DNA from: Acetobacteraceae bacterium
GTDB taxonomy: Bacteria > Pseudomonadota > Alphaproteobacteria > Acetobacterales > Acetobacteraceae
Direction of reading: 5' to 3'
Assembly: GCA_003164135.1 (NCBI GenBank)
Contig: PLSD01000053.1
Location: 1 to 64,000 of the forward strand
Length of the DNA stretch: 64,000 bases
Made by a program: the position numbers and the translations under genes
Shown: one piece after another, positions 1-12,151 of the stretch
Layout: each line of letters starts with the position of its first letter
Numbering within the stretch: position 1 is the stretch's first letter
Notes under the pieces: model-generated
Databases searched by the model: none
What the model saw: only the letters and a program-made list of their open reading frames with translations
Told to the model about the DNA's origin: nothing

Positions 1-186
1 AATCTTTAGGGCTGCTGGTATTAGTCCGTTTGCCGCCGTAAGTTTGTCGTAAGGCCTAAATTAAGCTCAGCGGCTATTCATCTTTTCGTGCCCCATCATT
101 CCTTTTCCGACCCAAACCCACACAAATTGGGGTGCAAGTAAAAAATAATTTTTTATTAACAATGCGTTATAAGAAAAACTTCACAA

Positions 187-204
187 GTGCTCCACGTGGA
201 GCAC
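187..204. other. 18-bp perfect palindrome GTGCTCCACGTGGAGCAC (parS-like core or hairpin)
   Basis: Direct reading; fully self-complementary; in the AT-rich non-coding segment 3' of hypB. Confidence 0.6.
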
Positions 205-253
205 CCCCGCCATTGCCGTGGACGCGGGGGACACAATTTGCGGGATGATCGTT

Positions 254-1117
254 TTAGGGGACGGCGCGGGCGTGGGTGGCGCCGGTGCGGAGCCAGGTTA
301 GCCAGGAGTCTAGGCCTTCGCCGGTGCGGGCGGAGAGGGTTAGGGTTTTGATGCGGGGGTGGATCTGGCGGGCGTAGGTGGCGGCTTTTTCCACGTCGAA
401 ATCGACGTAGGGGAGCAGGTCGGATTTGTTGAGGATCATCAGGTCCGAGGCGTGGAACATGTCTGGGTATTTGAGGGGTTTGTCCTCGCCCTCAGTCGTT
501 GAAAGGATGACGACTTTGTGGGCTTCGCCGAGGTCAAATCCGGCGGGGCAGACGAGGTTGCCGACGTTTTCGATGAACAGGATGCCGTTTTGCAGGGGGG
601 GCAGGTGCTCCAGGGCGTGGCCGACTGCGTGGGCGTCGAGGTGGCAGCCTTTGCCGGTGTTGATCTGCCAGGCAGCTACGCCAGTGGCGGCGATGCGGGC
701 GGCGTCCAGGCCGGTTTGCTGGTCGCCCTCTATGACCGCGAGGGGGAGCTCGCCTTTTAGGGCCTCGGCGGTTTTGACCAGGAGGGAGGTTTTGCCGGAG
801 CCTGGGCTGGAGACGAGGTTGACGACGAAGAGGCCGCGGGCGGCGAAGGCGGCGCGGTTGGCGTTGGCGTAGGATTGGTTTTTCGCCATGATGTCCTGCT
901 CGATCTGCACCATGCGGGTTTTGGTGAGGCCGGGGGCGTGGGCGTGCTGGGGTTCGTCGTGGTGGTGATGATCGTGGTCGTGCGGGTGATCATGGTCGTG
1001 ATCGTGGTGCGCGTGATCGTGGTGCGCGTGATCGTGGTCATGCGCGTGGGCGTGATCGTGAGGATGGGCCTTGTCTTCGAGCGTCTGGGTGTCGCCGCAA
1101 CCGCATATGCCGCACAT
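254..1117 (-). CDS. hypB: Hydrogenase nickel incorporation GTPase HypB with His-rich N-terminal nickel-binding region
   Basis: 287 aa; N-terminal CGICGCGD and long HDHAH-type tract; P-loop [21 protein letters not shown]. Confidence 0.96.
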   Translation of the reverse strand: MCGICGCGDTQTLEDKAHPHDHAHAHDHDHAHHDHAHHDHDHDHPHDHDHHHHDEPQHAHAPGLTKTRMVQIEQDIMAKNQSYANANRAAFAARGLFVVNLVSSPGSGKTSLLVKTAEALKGELPLAVIEGDQQTGLDAARIAATGVAAWQINTGKGCHLDAHAVGHALEHLPPLQNGILFIENVGNLVCPAGFDLGEAHKVVILSTTEGEDKPLKYPDMFHASDLMILNKSDLLPYVDFDVEKAATYARQIHPRIKTLTLSARTGEGLDSWLTWLRTGATHARAVP

Positions 1118-1458
1118 TATGCCACCTCTAATTGTTTGATCCGGATTTGCTGGCCGTCCAGGATTTGCAGTTGATAGCTACCACATTGCGGGCAGCCTTC
1201 GCCATGGCGTTTTACCGGCACGTTTGTGCTGCATTGCATGCACCAGGCGTGGCCGTCGACTTCGGCGATTTCCAGCGTGGCGCTATCGGCCAGGGTACCG
1301 TGCATGACGATGTCAAAATTGAAACGCAGCGCGTCGGGCTCGACGGTGGCCAGCGCGCCGATTTCCAGCCAGACGGCGTGGACTTTTGCGAAACCTTGGG
1401 ACTGCGCCTGGTCTTCCAGGGATTGCAGCAGGCCTTCGCACAGGGCCATTTCATGCAT
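1117..1458 (-). CDS. hypA: Hydrogenase maturation nickel metallochaperone HypA
   Basis: [12 protein letters not shown] start, CxxC zinc motif (WCMQCS...CPQCGS); overlaps hypB start. Confidence 0.95.
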   Translation of the reverse strand: MHEMALCEGLLQSLEDQAQSQGFAKVHAVWLEIGALATVEPDALRFNFDIVMHGTLADSATLEIAEVDGHAWCMQCSTNVPVKRHGEGCPQCGSYQLQILDGQQIRIKQLEVA

Positions 1459-1466
1459 GGTTTTGC

Positions 1467-1658
1467 CTACGCATCGGTCTGGTCCGTGTCGATGAGGAGG
1501 AATTGCACGCGCGGGGCTTCACAGTTGGGGCAGCACCAGTTCTCGGGCAGTTCATCGAACGGTGTGCCGGGTTCGATCTGCGCGACGGGGTCGCCTTGCG
1601 CGGGGTCGTAGACGTACCAGCAGATGCGGCACTCGAAGCGGGCGGTTTGCGGGTTCAT
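1467..1658 (-). CDS. hupI: Rubredoxin of the uptake hydrogenase operon (HupI/HoxR type)
   Basis: [24 protein letters not shown]...[17 protein letters not shown]; two CxxC knuckles; start ATG overlaps upstream TGA. Confidence 0.88.
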   Translation of the reverse strand: MNPQTARFECRICWYVYDPAQGDPVAQIEPGTPFDELPENWCCPNCEAPRVQFLLIDTDQTDA

Positions 1659-2479
1659 TGGTAGAGGCCGCGCAGCTCCCGCAGGCGCTTGGCGGAGTCC
1701 GCGATGTCCTCCGGGGCGGCGCAGGCGACGGCGGGGATGGGGGTGATTTCCAGGGAGTTGAGGATGAGGGCGTCCGACGCGTTGGAGTATTGCACCCACC
1801 AGGTGCCGGCGAGCTTGGTGCTGCGAATGCGGCAGGCGCCGTAGCCGGCGGAGATGATGACCACTGGCCCCTCCCCCAGCATGTTTACCAGCCAGGTGAG
1901 TTCGGTGTCGCTCATCGGCACGAGGTCTAGGTTCAGTTGATGGGTTTTGCCGGTGGCGGTGTAGACGGCGCTGCGGGCGATGAGTTCGGCGAGGACGTGC
2001 GGGGCGTTGGTGACGGTCTCGGGGATGGATTCTGGGTCCGGCAACGGTAATGGCCCGGTGGCCGCGCGGGTGCGCAGGATGGTGGGGATGTCCGCGGCTT
2101 CCAGGTAGTCGGTGAAGCCGGGCTGGCCGCGCTCGCCGCCGCGGATGCGCCAGAGGCCGGCGAAAACGGTTTCCTCGGCTTGCAGCAGGGGGGTGCCGAA
2201 GGCCAGGGCGCTGACCTCGCCGGAGCGCAGGACTTCGTCGAGGAAGCGGCGTTCGTCCGGGGTGATGGTGGTGAGGTTTATGGTTTGCGGCGGGCCGCCG
2301 GGGGTGCAGGAGTCCAGGAGGGCGGCGAGGCGCTCGATCCAGCCTTCGCCGGCGGCACGCAGGGCGGGGTCGTCTGGGAGCTGCGGCGGGGTGTAGACGG
2401 CGACGGAGTGGGGGAGCGGCAGGTACTCGGGGCCGGGTTCCGGGACGATGCCTGGCGGGGGGTTGGGGGAGCCCAGCAT
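1655..2479 (-). CDS. hupH: Hydrogenase expression/formation protein HupH/HyaF family
   Basis: 274 aa; N-terminal [10 protein letters not shown] and C-terminal [21 protein letters not shown]; operon position. Confidence 0.85.
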   Translation of the reverse strand: MLGSPNPPPGIVPEPGPEYLPLPHSVAVYTPPQLPDDPALRAAGEGWIERLAALLDSCTPGGPPQTINLTTITPDERRFLDEVLRSGEVSALAFGTPLLQAEETVFAGLWRIRGGERGQPGFTDYLEAADIPTILRTRAATGPLPLPDPESIPETVTNAPHVLAELIARSAVYTATGKTHQLNLDLVPMSDTELTWLVNMLGEGPVVIISAGYGACRIRSTKLAGTWWVQYSNASDALILNSLEITPIPAVACAAPEDIADSAKRLRELRGLYQ

Positions 2480-2856
2480 TACGATACCTCCGCGGCGGTG
2501 GGGGCGAGCAATTTGGAAATTTCGTCCAAATAGACTGCCCAGTCGCGCATGCGGGGCAGTGTGCCGAGGATTACGCCATTGCGCAAAAATACCAAAGTGG
2601 GGCGGATGGTGATGCGGTATTTGACGGCGAGAGGGCGGGCGGTGTCGGGGTCGATAACGCCGAGGCGGAATTTTTGCGGGAACGCGGCCATGAGTTCGGG
2701 GAGGATTGTGGCGAGGTCGTCGATTTCAGGGTAGCGGGTGGCGTTGCCGGTGAAAAAGATCGCGGTGGGGCCGTGGGCGGTGAAGGCGTCCAGCGTGTCC
2801 GCCGTGAGGGCTTCCACGCCGGGTTTGGCGAGCAGGCGGGTGATGGCGGGGGTCAT
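2479..2856 (-). CDS. hupG: Thioredoxin-like hydrogenase chaperone HupG/HyaE family
   Basis: 125 aa thioredoxin-like, [32 protein letters not shown]; operon position. Confidence 0.82.
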   Translation of the reverse strand: MTPAITRLLAKPGVEALTADTLDAFTAHGPTAIFFTGNATRYPEIDDLATILPELMAAFPQKFRLGVIDPDTARPLAVKYRITIRPTLVFLRNGVILGTLPRMRDWAVYLDEISKLLAPTAAEVS

Positions 2857-3413
2857 GCGGCGCGGCCTTGTTCGTAGGCGGCCAGGGCGACCGGGGTGGG
2901 GCCTAGTGGCTCGGCGTGTTCGCCCGGTGGGCGGGGGGTGGCGGTGATGCCGTTCTGGCCGAGGAATTTCAGGGTTTCGGCGATGGCGGGGTCGATTTGC
3001 GCGCGGACCGGGGGGGTGAGGCTGCCGCCGTAGTTTTCGAGGTCCAGCGGCTGTACGCCGATGAGGCGCAGGCGGGCGGGGAGTTTGCCGGACAGGCGGG
3101 CGAGGCCGAGGACGTCGAGCATGTTGGTTTGGTGCAGGCTCATTTTTTTGGCGGTGAGGCGGCGGGGGACTTCGTCGTCGTCGGCAAGGTGCAATGTGCC
3201 GGGGGGGAGTGCGAAATCGACGGCGTCGAGGATGACGAGGATGTCGGCGTCTTCAACCATGGGGAGGAGGGAGAGGCCCTGGGTGCCGCCGTCCACTAAC
3301 GCGACGTTTGTGGGGAAGGTATAGCGGGCGTGGAGGGCTTCGACGGCGCGGACGCCAAAGCCTTCATCCGCCCAGAGAATGTTGCCGACGCCCAGAACCA
3401 GAATCTTGGTCAA
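2853..3413 (-). CDS. hupD: Hydrogenase maturation endopeptidase HupD/HyaD family
   Basis: LVLGVGNILWADEGFGVRAVE motif; DILVILDAVDF; QTNMLDVLGLA. Confidence 0.92.
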   Translation of the reverse strand: MTKILVLGVGNILWADEGFGVRAVEALHARYTFPTNVALVDGGTQGLSLLPMVEDADILVILDAVDFALPPGTLHLADDDEVPRRLTAKKMSLHQTNMLDVLGLARLSGKLPARLRLIGVQPLDLENYGGSLTPPVRAQIDPAIAETLKFLGQNGITATPRPPGEHAEPLGPTPVALAAYEQGRAA

Positions 3414-4108
3414 TTCTGTTTGTCCTTGAAAAAACGCCAGCCGTTTATCATGGTGCTGATCATGGTCTGGCGGGACATGATGTCCTCACGTAGGGCGATG
3501 TAGATGTGGACCATGACGAAGATGAGCAGGTACCACATGCCGAGGTGGTGCGCTGTGTGCACGTCCTCGCTGTCGCCAAAGAGGGGGATGACCCAGCTGG
3601 TGAACAGGGCGTGCGACCAGGAGCCGGCGCCCTCGCCGTACATGGCGAAGCCGGTGATGATCTGGAAGGTGACGCCGAGAACGAACATGAGGAACATGGC
3701 AGACTGCGCCAGCGGATTATGCCCGACCTTGCGGCCGGAATCGCGTTCCAGGAACAGATACCAGCGGATGGTCTGCACGAAATTCTGGCGCCATTCGCGC
3801 TGCCAGAATGGCGGCATGAAGATTTCGCGGGCGTATTTGTTGCCGACGATGGCCCAGTAGATGCGGCCGATGAAACCGATGGCGAGGATGTAGGCGGCGG
3901 CGAAGTGGATGGTGCGGATGTCGCCCATTAGGTAGTGCTGGCTGGGCTCGCCGTCGACCTGCGGCCAGAGCGGGTCGGCGATGAGGAAGCCGGTGACGGC
4001 CAGCACCAGGATGGAAGGTGCGGTGATCCAGTGCCAGATGCGGACCGGTAGCTCATAGACGTAGACCGGGGCGGCAACATCCTTAATCTCAGTGGCTGGC
4101 GTGCTCAT
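3410..4108 (-). CDS. hupC: Ni/Fe-hydrogenase b-type cytochrome subunit HupC/HyaC
   Basis: YELPVRIWHWITAPSILVLAVTGFLI; several TM helices with His residues; between hupL and hupD. Confidence 0.93.
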   Translation of the reverse strand: MSTPATEIKDVAAPVYVYELPVRIWHWITAPSILVLAVTGFLIADPLWPQVDGEPSQHYLMGDIRTIHFAAAYILAIGFIGRIYWAIVGNKYAREIFMPPFWQREWRQNFVQTIRWYLFLERDSGRKVGHNPLAQSAMFLMFVLGVTFQIITGFAMYGEGAGSWSHALFTSWVIPLFGDSEDVHTAHHLGMWYLLIFVMVHIYIALREDIMSRQTMISTMINGWRFFKDKQN

Positions 4109-4110
4109 GG

Positions 4111-5907
4111 CTAACGCACCTTTACGGCGACGAGTTCATCACCGTCCGGCGCGATGACGTGGGTGGAGCAGGCCAGGCAGGGGTCGAAGCTGTGCAGGGT
4201 GCGCAGGATTTCGAGCGGCTGCTTGGGGTCGGCGAGCGGGGTGCCGAGCAGCGCAGCCTCGAAGGCGCCGATGGAGCCGGAGGGGTCGCGCGGGGAGCCG
4301 TTCCAGGTGGTGGGGACCACGGCCTGGTAGGACTCGATTTTGGTGTCCTTGATGTGGACCCAATGGCCGAGCGCGCCGCGCGGGGCCTCGGAGAAGCCGA
4401 CGCCTTTGACCTCCGCGGGCCAGGTGGAGGGTTCCCAGCTGGTGGTGTTGGCGGTTGAGGAGTCGCCCGCGGCGATGTTGGCGATGAGCTGGTTGTAGAA
4501 GTCGCGCATTTTATGCGCCGCCCAGGAGGCTTCCAGGCCGCGCGCGCCGGTGCGGCCAAGGGTGGTGAAGAGGGCGCCGATGGGGAGGTTGAGATCGGTG
4601 AGGAGCTTGTCCACCGGGTCCTTGAATTCGGCAATTCCCTTGGCGTAGCCAATGGTGAAGCGCGAGAGGGGGCCGACCTCCATGGCATGGCCGCGCCAGC
4701 GGGCGGCTTTGATGAAGGAGTATTTCGCACCTTCATCAAGCTGCTTGATGTTGGTTTTGGTGCCGACGGTGTTGGGGCCGAGCACGAAGTTGGGGTCGGT
4801 GACGCCGTCCCACGGGTGCAGGCCCTTGGTTTCGTCCGGGTACTTGTACCAGGAGTGGTCGACAAATTCCTGCACCTGATCGGGGTCGGTGAGGTCGACG
4901 TCATGCACCTCGTTGAGGTTGCCATTGATGATGGCGCCGCGCGGCATGGCGAGGCTGTTGTTGGTATAGTCGTTGGCGATGAGCGGGAACTCGCCATAGG
5001 CCAGGATGTTTTTGCCGGCGAGGCCGCCGCCAAAATCCCAGGTTTTGTAGAAGCTGGCGATGGCGGTGAGGTCGGGCAGGTAGACTTGGTCAATGAACTG
5101 GATGGTGCGGTCGATGATGTCCGACACCAAGTTGAGCTGGACCATGTTGACCGGGGCGCCGGCGGCCATGGGGCCGTCGATGTTGATGGCGCAGGCCATG
5201 CCGCCGACGAGCCAGTTGGGGTGCGGGTTTTTGCCGCCGAAGACGGTGTGGATTTTGACGATCTCGCGCTGGAAATCGAGCGCTTCCAGATAGTGCGCGA
5301 CGGCCATGAGATTGGCCTCGGGCGGCAGCACGTAGGCGGGGTTGCCCCAGTAGCCGTTCATGAAGGGGCCGAGCTGGCCGGAGTCGACAAAGCGTTGCAG
5401 CTTGGCACGGACATCGGAGAAATAGCCCGGCGAGGAATTGGGCCAGGGGGAGATGGATTGCGCCAGCGCGCTGGTGGCTTTGGGGTCGGCTTTGAGGGCA
5501 CTGACGACGTCTACCCAGTCCAGCGCGTGCAAATGGTAGAAATGCACGAGGTGGTCATGCGCGTAGAGCGTGGACTGCATGAGGTTGCGGATGATGTTGG
5601 CGTTGCTGGGGATGAGGATGCCCAGGGCGTTTTCCACGGCGCGGACGGAGGTGAGCGCGTGGGTGCCGGTGCAGACGCCGCAGATGCGCTCGCAGAAGGC
5701 CCAGGCGTCGCGCGGGTCACGGCCTTTGAGGATGATTTCCAGGCCGCGCCACATGGTGCCCGAGGAGACCGCGTTGCGGATGATGTTGTTCTCGTCGAGA
5801 TTCACCTCGCAGCGCATGTGGCCTTCGATGCGGGTTACCGGGTCTACGACCATGCGGCGGCCGGAATTGTCCAGGCTGAAGCCGTTCGGGGTGGCGATGC
5901 CGGTCAT
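4111..5907 (-). CDS. hupL: Group 1 [NiFe]-hydrogenase large subunit
   Basis: N-terminal [14 protein letters not shown] and C-terminal [24 protein letters not shown] active-site motifs; 598 aa. Confidence 0.97.
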   Translation of the reverse strand: MTGIATPNGFSLDNSGRRMVVDPVTRIEGHMRCEVNLDENNIIRNAVSSGTMWRGLEIILKGRDPRDAWAFCERICGVCTGTHALTSVRAVENALGILIPSNANIIRNLMQSTLYAHDHLVHFYHLHALDWVDVVSALKADPKATSALAQSISPWPNSSPGYFSDVRAKLQRFVDSGQLGPFMNGYWGNPAYVLPPEANLMAVAHYLEALDFQREIVKIHTVFGGKNPHPNWLVGGMACAINIDGPMAAGAPVNMVQLNLVSDIIDRTIQFIDQVYLPDLTAIASFYKTWDFGGGLAGKNILAYGEFPLIANDYTNNSLAMPRGAIINGNLNEVHDVDLTDPDQVQEFVDHSWYKYPDETKGLHPWDGVTDPNFVLGPNTVGTKTNIKQLDEGAKYSFIKAARWRGHAMEVGPLSRFTIGYAKGIAEFKDPVDKLLTDLNLPIGALFTTLGRTGARGLEASWAAHKMRDFYNQLIANIAAGDSSTANTTSWEPSTWPAEVKGVGFSEAPRGALGHWVHIKDTKIESYQAVVPTTWNGSPRDPSGSIGAFEAALLGTPLADPKQPLEILRTLHSFDPCLACSTHVIAPDGDELVAVKVR

Positions 5908-7028
5908 GGCTGGTCTCCAGCTTTGGGTGGTGCCGGCGGCGCCGGTGGGTCAGTTGGGGGCTTGCGGGTGAGGTGCGCAACCGCACTCACGCCGGCGTGG
6001 GCAACGATGCCGGCACCCACGACGGCGGCGGCGGTGAGGCCGATTTCATCGGCGGTCGCTTCGACGCCAAAAGTGGCGCCGACCGCGGCCAGACGGGAGT
6101 AGAATGGCCCGTTGTCCCAGAAATTTTCCTCCGAGCAGCCGATGCAGCCGTGGCCGGCCTGGATGGGGAAGGAGACGCCGCCGTTCCAGCGGATGGTGGA
6201 GCAGGCGTTATAGGTGGTGGGGCCTTTGCAGCCCATTTTGTAAAGGCAGTAGCCTTTGCGCGCCCCGTCGTCGTCCCAGGACTCCACGAACTCGCCGGCA
6301 TCAAAATGCGGGCGGCGGTAGCATTTGTCGTGGATGCGCTGGCCGTAGAACATGGCCGGGCGGCCACGGCTGTCCAACTCGGGGAGGCGGTCGAAGGTAA
6401 GGATGTAGGAGATGACGCCGGTCATCACCTCGGCGATGGGCGGGCAGCCGGGGACTTTGATGATGGGCTTGTCCGTGATGACTTTGTCGATGGGGACCGC
6501 ATTGGTGGGGTTGGGGCGGGCGGCCTGGACGCAGCCCCAGGAGGCGCAGGCGCCCCAGGCGATGACGGCTTTGGCGTTGGCGGCCACCTGTTGCAGGCGC
6601 TCGACGAAGGGCTTGCCGCCGACGATGCAATACATGCCGTCCTCGTTGAGCGGCGGGTTGCCTTCCACGGCCAGGATGTATTCACCGGGGTATTTGGCGG
6701 GAATTTCATCGAGGATTGCCTCGGCGTCCGCGCCGGCGGAGGCCATGAGGGTGTCGTCGTAGTCGAGGGAGATCATCTTTAAGATGACGTCACTGGAGAG
6801 CGGGTTGCCGGAGCGGATGAAGGACTCTGAACAACAAGTACATTCCAGACCGTGCATCCAGAGCACCGGCAGGCGGGGCTTGGTTTCCATGGCGTGGGCG
6901 ATCTGGCCCGCGTAGGCGGGCTCCAGACCCAGGGCCGCGGCCGTGAGGCTGCAGAATTTTAGAAATGAGCGCCGGCTGGTGCCCTGCGCACGCATCAGTT
7001 CATAGAATGTCGGATTTAACAGTGCCAC
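5904..7028 (-). CDS. hupS: Group 1d-like O2-tolerant [NiFe]-hydrogenase small subunit with Tat signal
   Basis: [10 protein letters not shown] Tat motif; [12 protein letters not shown] and [13 protein letters not shown] supernumerary-Cys motifs; C-terminal TM anchor and Pro-rich tail. Confidence 0.96.
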   Translation of the reverse strand: MALLNPTFYELMRAQGTSRRSFLKFCSLTAAALGLEPAYAGQIAHAMETKPRLPVLWMHGLECTCCSESFIRSGNPLSSDVILKMISLDYDDTLMASAGADAEAILDEIPAKYPGEYILAVEGNPPLNEDGMYCIVGGKPFVERLQQVAANAKAVIAWGACASWGCVQAARPNPTNAVPIDKVITDKPIIKVPGCPPIAEVMTGVISYILTFDRLPELDSRGRPAMFYGQRIHDKCYRRPHFDAGEFVESWDDDGARKGYCLYKMGCKGPTTYNACSTIRWNGGVSFPIQAGHGCIGCSEENFWDNGPFYSRLAAVGATFGVEATADEIGLTAAAVVGAGIVAHAGVSAVAHLTRKPPTDPPAPPAPPKAGDQP

Positions 7029-7125
7029 GCCTGCCCCCGGTTGTTGGAGCCGGGCACCGGGAGTGAGATCTCGAGGTTCAACGGCTCAATTGCGCGGAGT
7101 TGGGGCGGGTTTCACGCTTTTTGCA

Positions 7126-7139
7126 TTGATCTATGTCAA
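7126..7139. promoter_or_regulatory. FNR/FixK-type box TTGATCTATGTCAA upstream of hupS
   Basis: TTGAT-N4-GTCAA, about 100 bp upstream of the hupS start. Confidence 0.6.
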
Positions 7140-7597
7140 GAGTGCTGGGCTAGCTCCTCATGCAGCCGCGACAGGAGTTCCGGCATGGCCGCCGCTACCT
7201 TCGGGGTCAGGGGGGCGCCAAAGTCGAAACTTTTTCCCTCCACGGCGTAGATGATGAGTTGGGGGGGCAGGCGGCCCAGGGCGGTGGCCATTTGCACGGC
7301 CTCGGCGATGCCCAGGCCGTGGGTGGAGTTGCTGGAAAATCCGGGGGGGAGTTTTTGTTCGGAGAGGTTGATGCGGTGGATGTGGCCGGGTTGGCCGCAG
7401 GGGGCCGCGGCGTCGAGCAGCAGCACCGTGTTGTAGCCGTTCCAGTCGTCGAGTAGGCCAAGGCCGCCGCCGTCCCGCTGGATGATTTTGATGCCGGGCT
7501 GGGGGTTTTCCGCGAGGCGGCGCGCGGCCTCGCGGCCCAGGGCGTCGTCGCCACGGTCGGGGTTACCTAAGCCAATGACCAGAACATGCGGGTTCAT
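7136..7597 (-). CDS. Hydrogenase maturation protease for the group 3b enzyme
   Basis: [25 protein letters not shown]; operon position after the group 3b large subunit. Confidence 0.88.
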   Translation of the reverse strand: MNPHVLVIGLGNPDRGDDALGREAARRLAENPQPGIKIIQRDGGGLGLLDDWNGYNTVLLLDAAAPCGQPGHIHRINLSEQKLPPGFSSNSTHGLGIAEAVQMATALGRLPPQLIIYAVEGKSFDFGAPLTPKVAAAMPELLSRLHEELAQHS

Positions 7598-8883
7598 TCA
7601 CGTTGCACCGAGAGTTTTAAGAAGTGGCACGAGCAGGAAATGCAGGGGTCGTAGTTACGGATGGTCTGTTCCAGCAGGTCGCGCAGGCCCTCGTCCGGCA
7701 GGGCGAGCGAGGCGTTGGCAACGTCGCACAGATCTTCCTCGATGCACAACTGATTTTGCGAGGTGGGCGGTACAATGTTCGCGTGAAGGATGCTGCCGTC
7801 GGCGGCGATTTCGTAGCGGTGGTAGAGGATGCCGCGCGGGGCCTCGGTGGCGGCGTGGCCGATGCCGGCGTGGGGTGTGAGGGGTACGGCGGCTTGTTCG
7901 GGCGGTTCGTAGGCGGCGATGATGCGCAGGGCTTCATCGCAGGCGTAGACCAGTTCCAGGGCGCGGATGATGATGCTTTGGAAGGGGTTGCGGCAGGTGG
8001 CGCCGAGACCCGCGGCGTGCGCGAGGGTTTGGATTTCTGCTGGCAGACGGTCAAAGTTCAGGTTGTAGCGGGCCATGGGGCCGACCAGGTAGCTGCCGCG
8101 TTGCTTGATGACGGCTTGCAGCGAGGTGGAGTGGGAGACGTGGCGCTCCTCGAACTGCGTATCGAAATCCGCCACCGCGATGTTGAGGCCACGGCTGGAG
8201 ACGATGCGGCCTTCGTTGATGGGGTATTCTGAATCGTGGCGCAGGGCGACGAATTCGTAGTCGCGCTGGAAATCCGGGAAGGTGAAGGTGGCGACCCAGT
8301 GCAGGAGTTTGACGGCGAGGTCGCGGGCGGTTTTTAGCTCCTCGGCCACGGGGGCGAATTCGCGGATTGTGGGGAGGCGGTAGAAGCCGCCGACTTTGAC
8401 GTTGACGGGGTGGATTTCGCGGCCGCCGAGGAGGCGGAGCAGGTGGTTGCCGGCTTTTTTGATGGCCAGGCCTCCAGTAACCATGTCTGCGTGCGCGGCT
8501 GCCATCTGGATGCCGTCCGGGAAGCCGAGGAAGTCCGGCGCGTGCAGCATGACGATGTGGAGGGCGTGGCTTTCGATCCACTCGCCGCAGTAGAGTAAAC
8601 GGCGAAGTTCGCGTAGCTGGCCTGTGACTTTGATGCCGAGGGCGGACTCCATCGCGTGCACGGCGCTCATCTGGTAGGCGACGGGGCAGATGCCGCAGAT
8701 GCGGGCTGTGATGTCGGGGGCTTCGGTGTAGTCGCGGCCGCGCAGCAGGGCTTCGAACAGGCGCGGGGCCTCGAAGATGCGTAGTTGTGCCGAGGTGACC
8801 TGGCCGTTTTTGATTTGCAGGTTGAGTGCGCTCTCGCCCTCGATGCGGGCGATGTAGTCGACGTTGATGGTTCTAGTCGTCAT
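7594..8883 (-). CDS. Group 3b-type [NiFe]-hydrogenase (sulfhydrogenase) alpha/large subunit
   Basis: [22 protein letters not shown] and [18 protein letters not shown] motifs; 429 aa. Confidence 0.93.
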   Translation of the reverse strand: MTTRTINVDYIARIEGESALNLQIKNGQVTSAQLRIFEAPRLFEALLRGRDYTEAPDITARICGICPVAYQMSAVHAMESALGIKVTGQLRELRRLLYCGEWIESHALHIVMLHAPDFLGFPDGIQMAAAHADMVTGGLAIKKAGNHLLRLLGGREIHPVNVKVGGFYRLPTIREFAPVAEELKTARDLAVKLLHWVATFTFPDFQRDYEFVALRHDSEYPINEGRIVSSRGLNIAVADFDTQFEERHVSHSTSLQAVIKQRGSYLVGPMARYNLNFDRLPAEIQTLAHAAGLGATCRNPFQSIIIRALELVYACDEALRIIAAYEPPEQAAVPLTPHAGIGHAATEAPRGILYHRYEIAADGSILHANIVPPTSQNQLCIEEDLCDVANASLALPDEGLRDLLEQTIRNYDPCISCSCHFLKLSVQRE

Positions 8884-9646
8884 GGGCGTCGCTCTCCTGC
8901 GCGAAGGGCGCTGCCGCGGCGTTGAAGGTGCGGAAGACGCGGTGGATGTCGCGGTTGGTGGCGCCGAGGGCGGTCCAGCCGGCGGCGAGGGCGGCGGTGT
9001 TGGGTTGTTCCATGGGGCCGAAGCAGCCGTAGCAGCCGCGGCGGTAGGCGGGGCAGATGGCGCCGCAGCCGGCCTGGGTGACGGGGCCGAGGCAGGGGGT
9101 GCCCTGGACCATGACGCAGTTGTTGCCGCGCAGTTTGCATTCGATGCAGACGCTGTGGGTGGGGATGACGGGTTTGCGGCCCATGAGGTGGGCGCTGACG
9201 ACTTCCAGCAGTTGCGATTTGTTTAAGGGACAGCCTGCAAGTTCAAAATCGACTTTGACGTGGGCGGCGATGGGCGTGGAGGTGGCGAGGGTGGAGATGT
9301 ATTCCGGCGTGGCGTAGACGGCGGCGACATATTCTTTGACGTCAGCAAAATTGCGCAGGGCCTGGATGCCGCCGGTGGTGGCACAGGCGCCGATGGCGAT
9401 GAGGAATTTGGATTGGTTGCGGATGGTGTGGATGCGCTCGGCGTCATGCGGGGTGGTGATGGAGCCTTCGACCAGGGAGAGGTCGTAGGGGCCTTCCGCC
9501 ATGGTGCTGGAGGCTTCGGGGAAATAGGCGATGTCGATGGCGTCGGCGAAGGCGAGCAGCTCGTCTTCGCAATCGAGCAGGGAGAGTTGGCAGCCGTCGC
9601 AGGAGGCGAATTTCCAGACCGCGAGTTTTGGTTTGTGGGAGGGCAT
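8873..9646 (-). CDS. Group 3b hydrogenase delta/small subunit
   Basis: [54 protein letters not shown]; start placed at MPSHKPK. Confidence 0.92.
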   Translation of the reverse strand: MPSHKPKLAVWKFASCDGCQLSLLDCEDELLAFADAIDIAYFPEASSTMAEGPYDLSLVEGSITTPHDAERIHTIRNQSKFLIAIGACATTGGIQALRNFADVKEYVAAVYATPEYISTLATSTPIAAHVKVDFELAGCPLNKSQLLEVVSAHLMGRKPVIPTHSVCIECKLRGNNCVMVQGTPCLGPVTQAGCGAICPAYRRGCYGCFGPMEQPNTAALAAGWTALGATNRDIHRVFRTFNAAAAPFAQESDAHDD

Positions 9647-9648
9647 GG

Positions 9649-10473
9649 TTACAACTCCCTGATGGCGAGGCGGGGGGCGACGAGGTCGTAGCGGAAGACC
9701 GGGCCGTCCTTGCAGATGAAGTCGGCGCCGAACTGGCAGTGGCCGCATAGGCCGATGGCGCATTTCATGTTGCGCTCAAGCGAGACGTGGATGCGCTCCA
9801 GCGGCAGGCCGGAATCGTGCAGGGCGGTGGCGGAATAGCGCATCATGATTTCCGGGCCGCAGACCATGGCGGTGGTGTTGAGCGGGTCCAGCCCTAGGCG
9901 GGGGATGAGGCGGGGGACGACGCCGACGTTGCCGTGCCAGGAGGGATCGGCGTGGTCGACGGTGATGTGGATGTCGACATCTAGCAGGGTGCGCCAGTGT
10001 TCGAGTTCGGTGCGGTAGAGCAACCCGGAGGGGTCGCGGGCGCCGTAGAGGAGGGTGACGCGGCCGTAGCGGGCGCGGTTGGCCAGGGTGTGGCGAATGG
10101 CGGGGCGCAAGGGGGCGAGGCCGAGGCCGCCGGCGATGAAGATTATGTCCTGGCCCTCAGACGCGGCGCAGGGCCAGGCGGTGCCGTAGGGGCCGCGCAG
10201 GCCGAGCGTGGTGCCGGGTTGCGTATTGGCCAGGGCGGCGCTGACGGCGCCGACGCTGCGGATGGTGTGGATGAGGCGGGTGGGGTCGGCGGGGTCACCG
10301 CTGATGCTGATGGCGGCTTCTCCGACACCGAAGGCATAGAGCATGTTGAACTGGCCGGGCTGGAAGGCGGGGATGGCGCCATGCTCGGGGGTGAGTTCCA
10401 GCGTGGTGACGTCAGACAGTTCCTGGCGGGCGCTGGTGACGCGGTAGGGGGTGGGGAGGAACGGGTCGCTCAC
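9649..10473 (-). CDS. Group 3b hydrogenase gamma subunit (FAD/NAD(P)-binding, 2Fe-2S)
   Basis: [46 protein letters not shown]; ferredoxin-NADP reductase-like. Confidence 0.92.
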   Translation of the reverse strand: MSDPFLPTPYRVTSARQELSDVTTLELTPEHGAIPAFQPGQFNMLYAFGVGEAAISISGDPADPTRLIHTIRSVGAVSAALANTQPGTTLGLRGPYGTAWPCAASEGQDIIFIAGGLGLAPLRPAIRHTLANRARYGRVTLLYGARDPSGLLYRTELEHWRTLLDVDIHITVDHADPSWHGNVGVVPRLIPRLGLDPLNTTAMVCGPEIMMRYSATALHDSGLPLERIHVSLERNMKCAIGLCGHCQFGADFICKDGPVFRYDLVAPRLAIREL

Positions 10474-10920
10474 CGCTTGGGCCTTGCGTAGACGTCGAGC
10501 ATTTGCAGGCGGGCGTCGTCGAGGCGCTGGGAGATTTCGGGGAGGAAGCGTTTCAGCATTTCGTAGCCGAGGTGGTGGTCGGCTTCACACTTGTTACGAA
10601 GGCAGGTGGCATCCAGGCTGATGGCGCGGACCGGGGTGGTGGCGCGGGCGTCAAAATTCCAGCGGTAGGGGGGGACGAGCCAGGAGGTGCCAACGATGTC
10701 GCCGGTGGTTTCCGTGGCGTAGACCACAGGGGGTTGGCCGGGGGGTTGGATTTCGAGCGCCACGGTGCCCTCGCGGATGAGGTAGAACTCGTTGGCGGGT
10801 TCGCCGGAGCGGAAGAGGTACTGGCCGGCGGTGAAGCGGAGGTTTTTCGCGCAGCCGGCGATGAGGGGGCCGAGCTCGGATTCCAGCCCCGCGAAGAAGG
10901 GGTGGGCCATGACGATGCGT

Positions 10921-10934
<14 letters not shown>
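10470..10934 (-). CDS. Stand-alone cyclic nucleotide-binding domain protein (CRP-like fold, no HTH seen)
   Basis: 154 aa: [50 protein letters not shown]; ends at ARPKR with no room for a DNA-binding domain; overlaps both neighbours. Confidence 0.85.
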
Positions 10935-12087
<1,153 letters not shown>

Positions 12088-12128
12088 ACTACCTGGAGGC
12101 AGTGTGGCACGGGCAGGTTAGCGTGGCT

Positions 12129-12142
12129 TTGACTTCGATCAA
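12129..12142. promoter_or_regulatory. FNR/FixK-type box TTGACTTCGATCAA upstream of the group 3b hydrogenase operon
   Basis: TTGAC-N4-ATCAA in the gap between the DUF934 gene and the beta subunit gene. Confidence 0.6.
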
Positions 12143-12151
12143 GTAGTGTTT

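Noticed and set aside
952-1070. Tandem-repeat-like DNA, considered as a CRISPR or minisatellite
   Set aside because: It encodes the His-rich HypB tract; no spacer/repeat periodicity of a CRISPR array.
4513-6102. 529-aa + strand ORF
   Set aside because: Antisense shadow of hupL/hupS; low-complexity GxGxD-rich translation typical of high-GC opposite strands.
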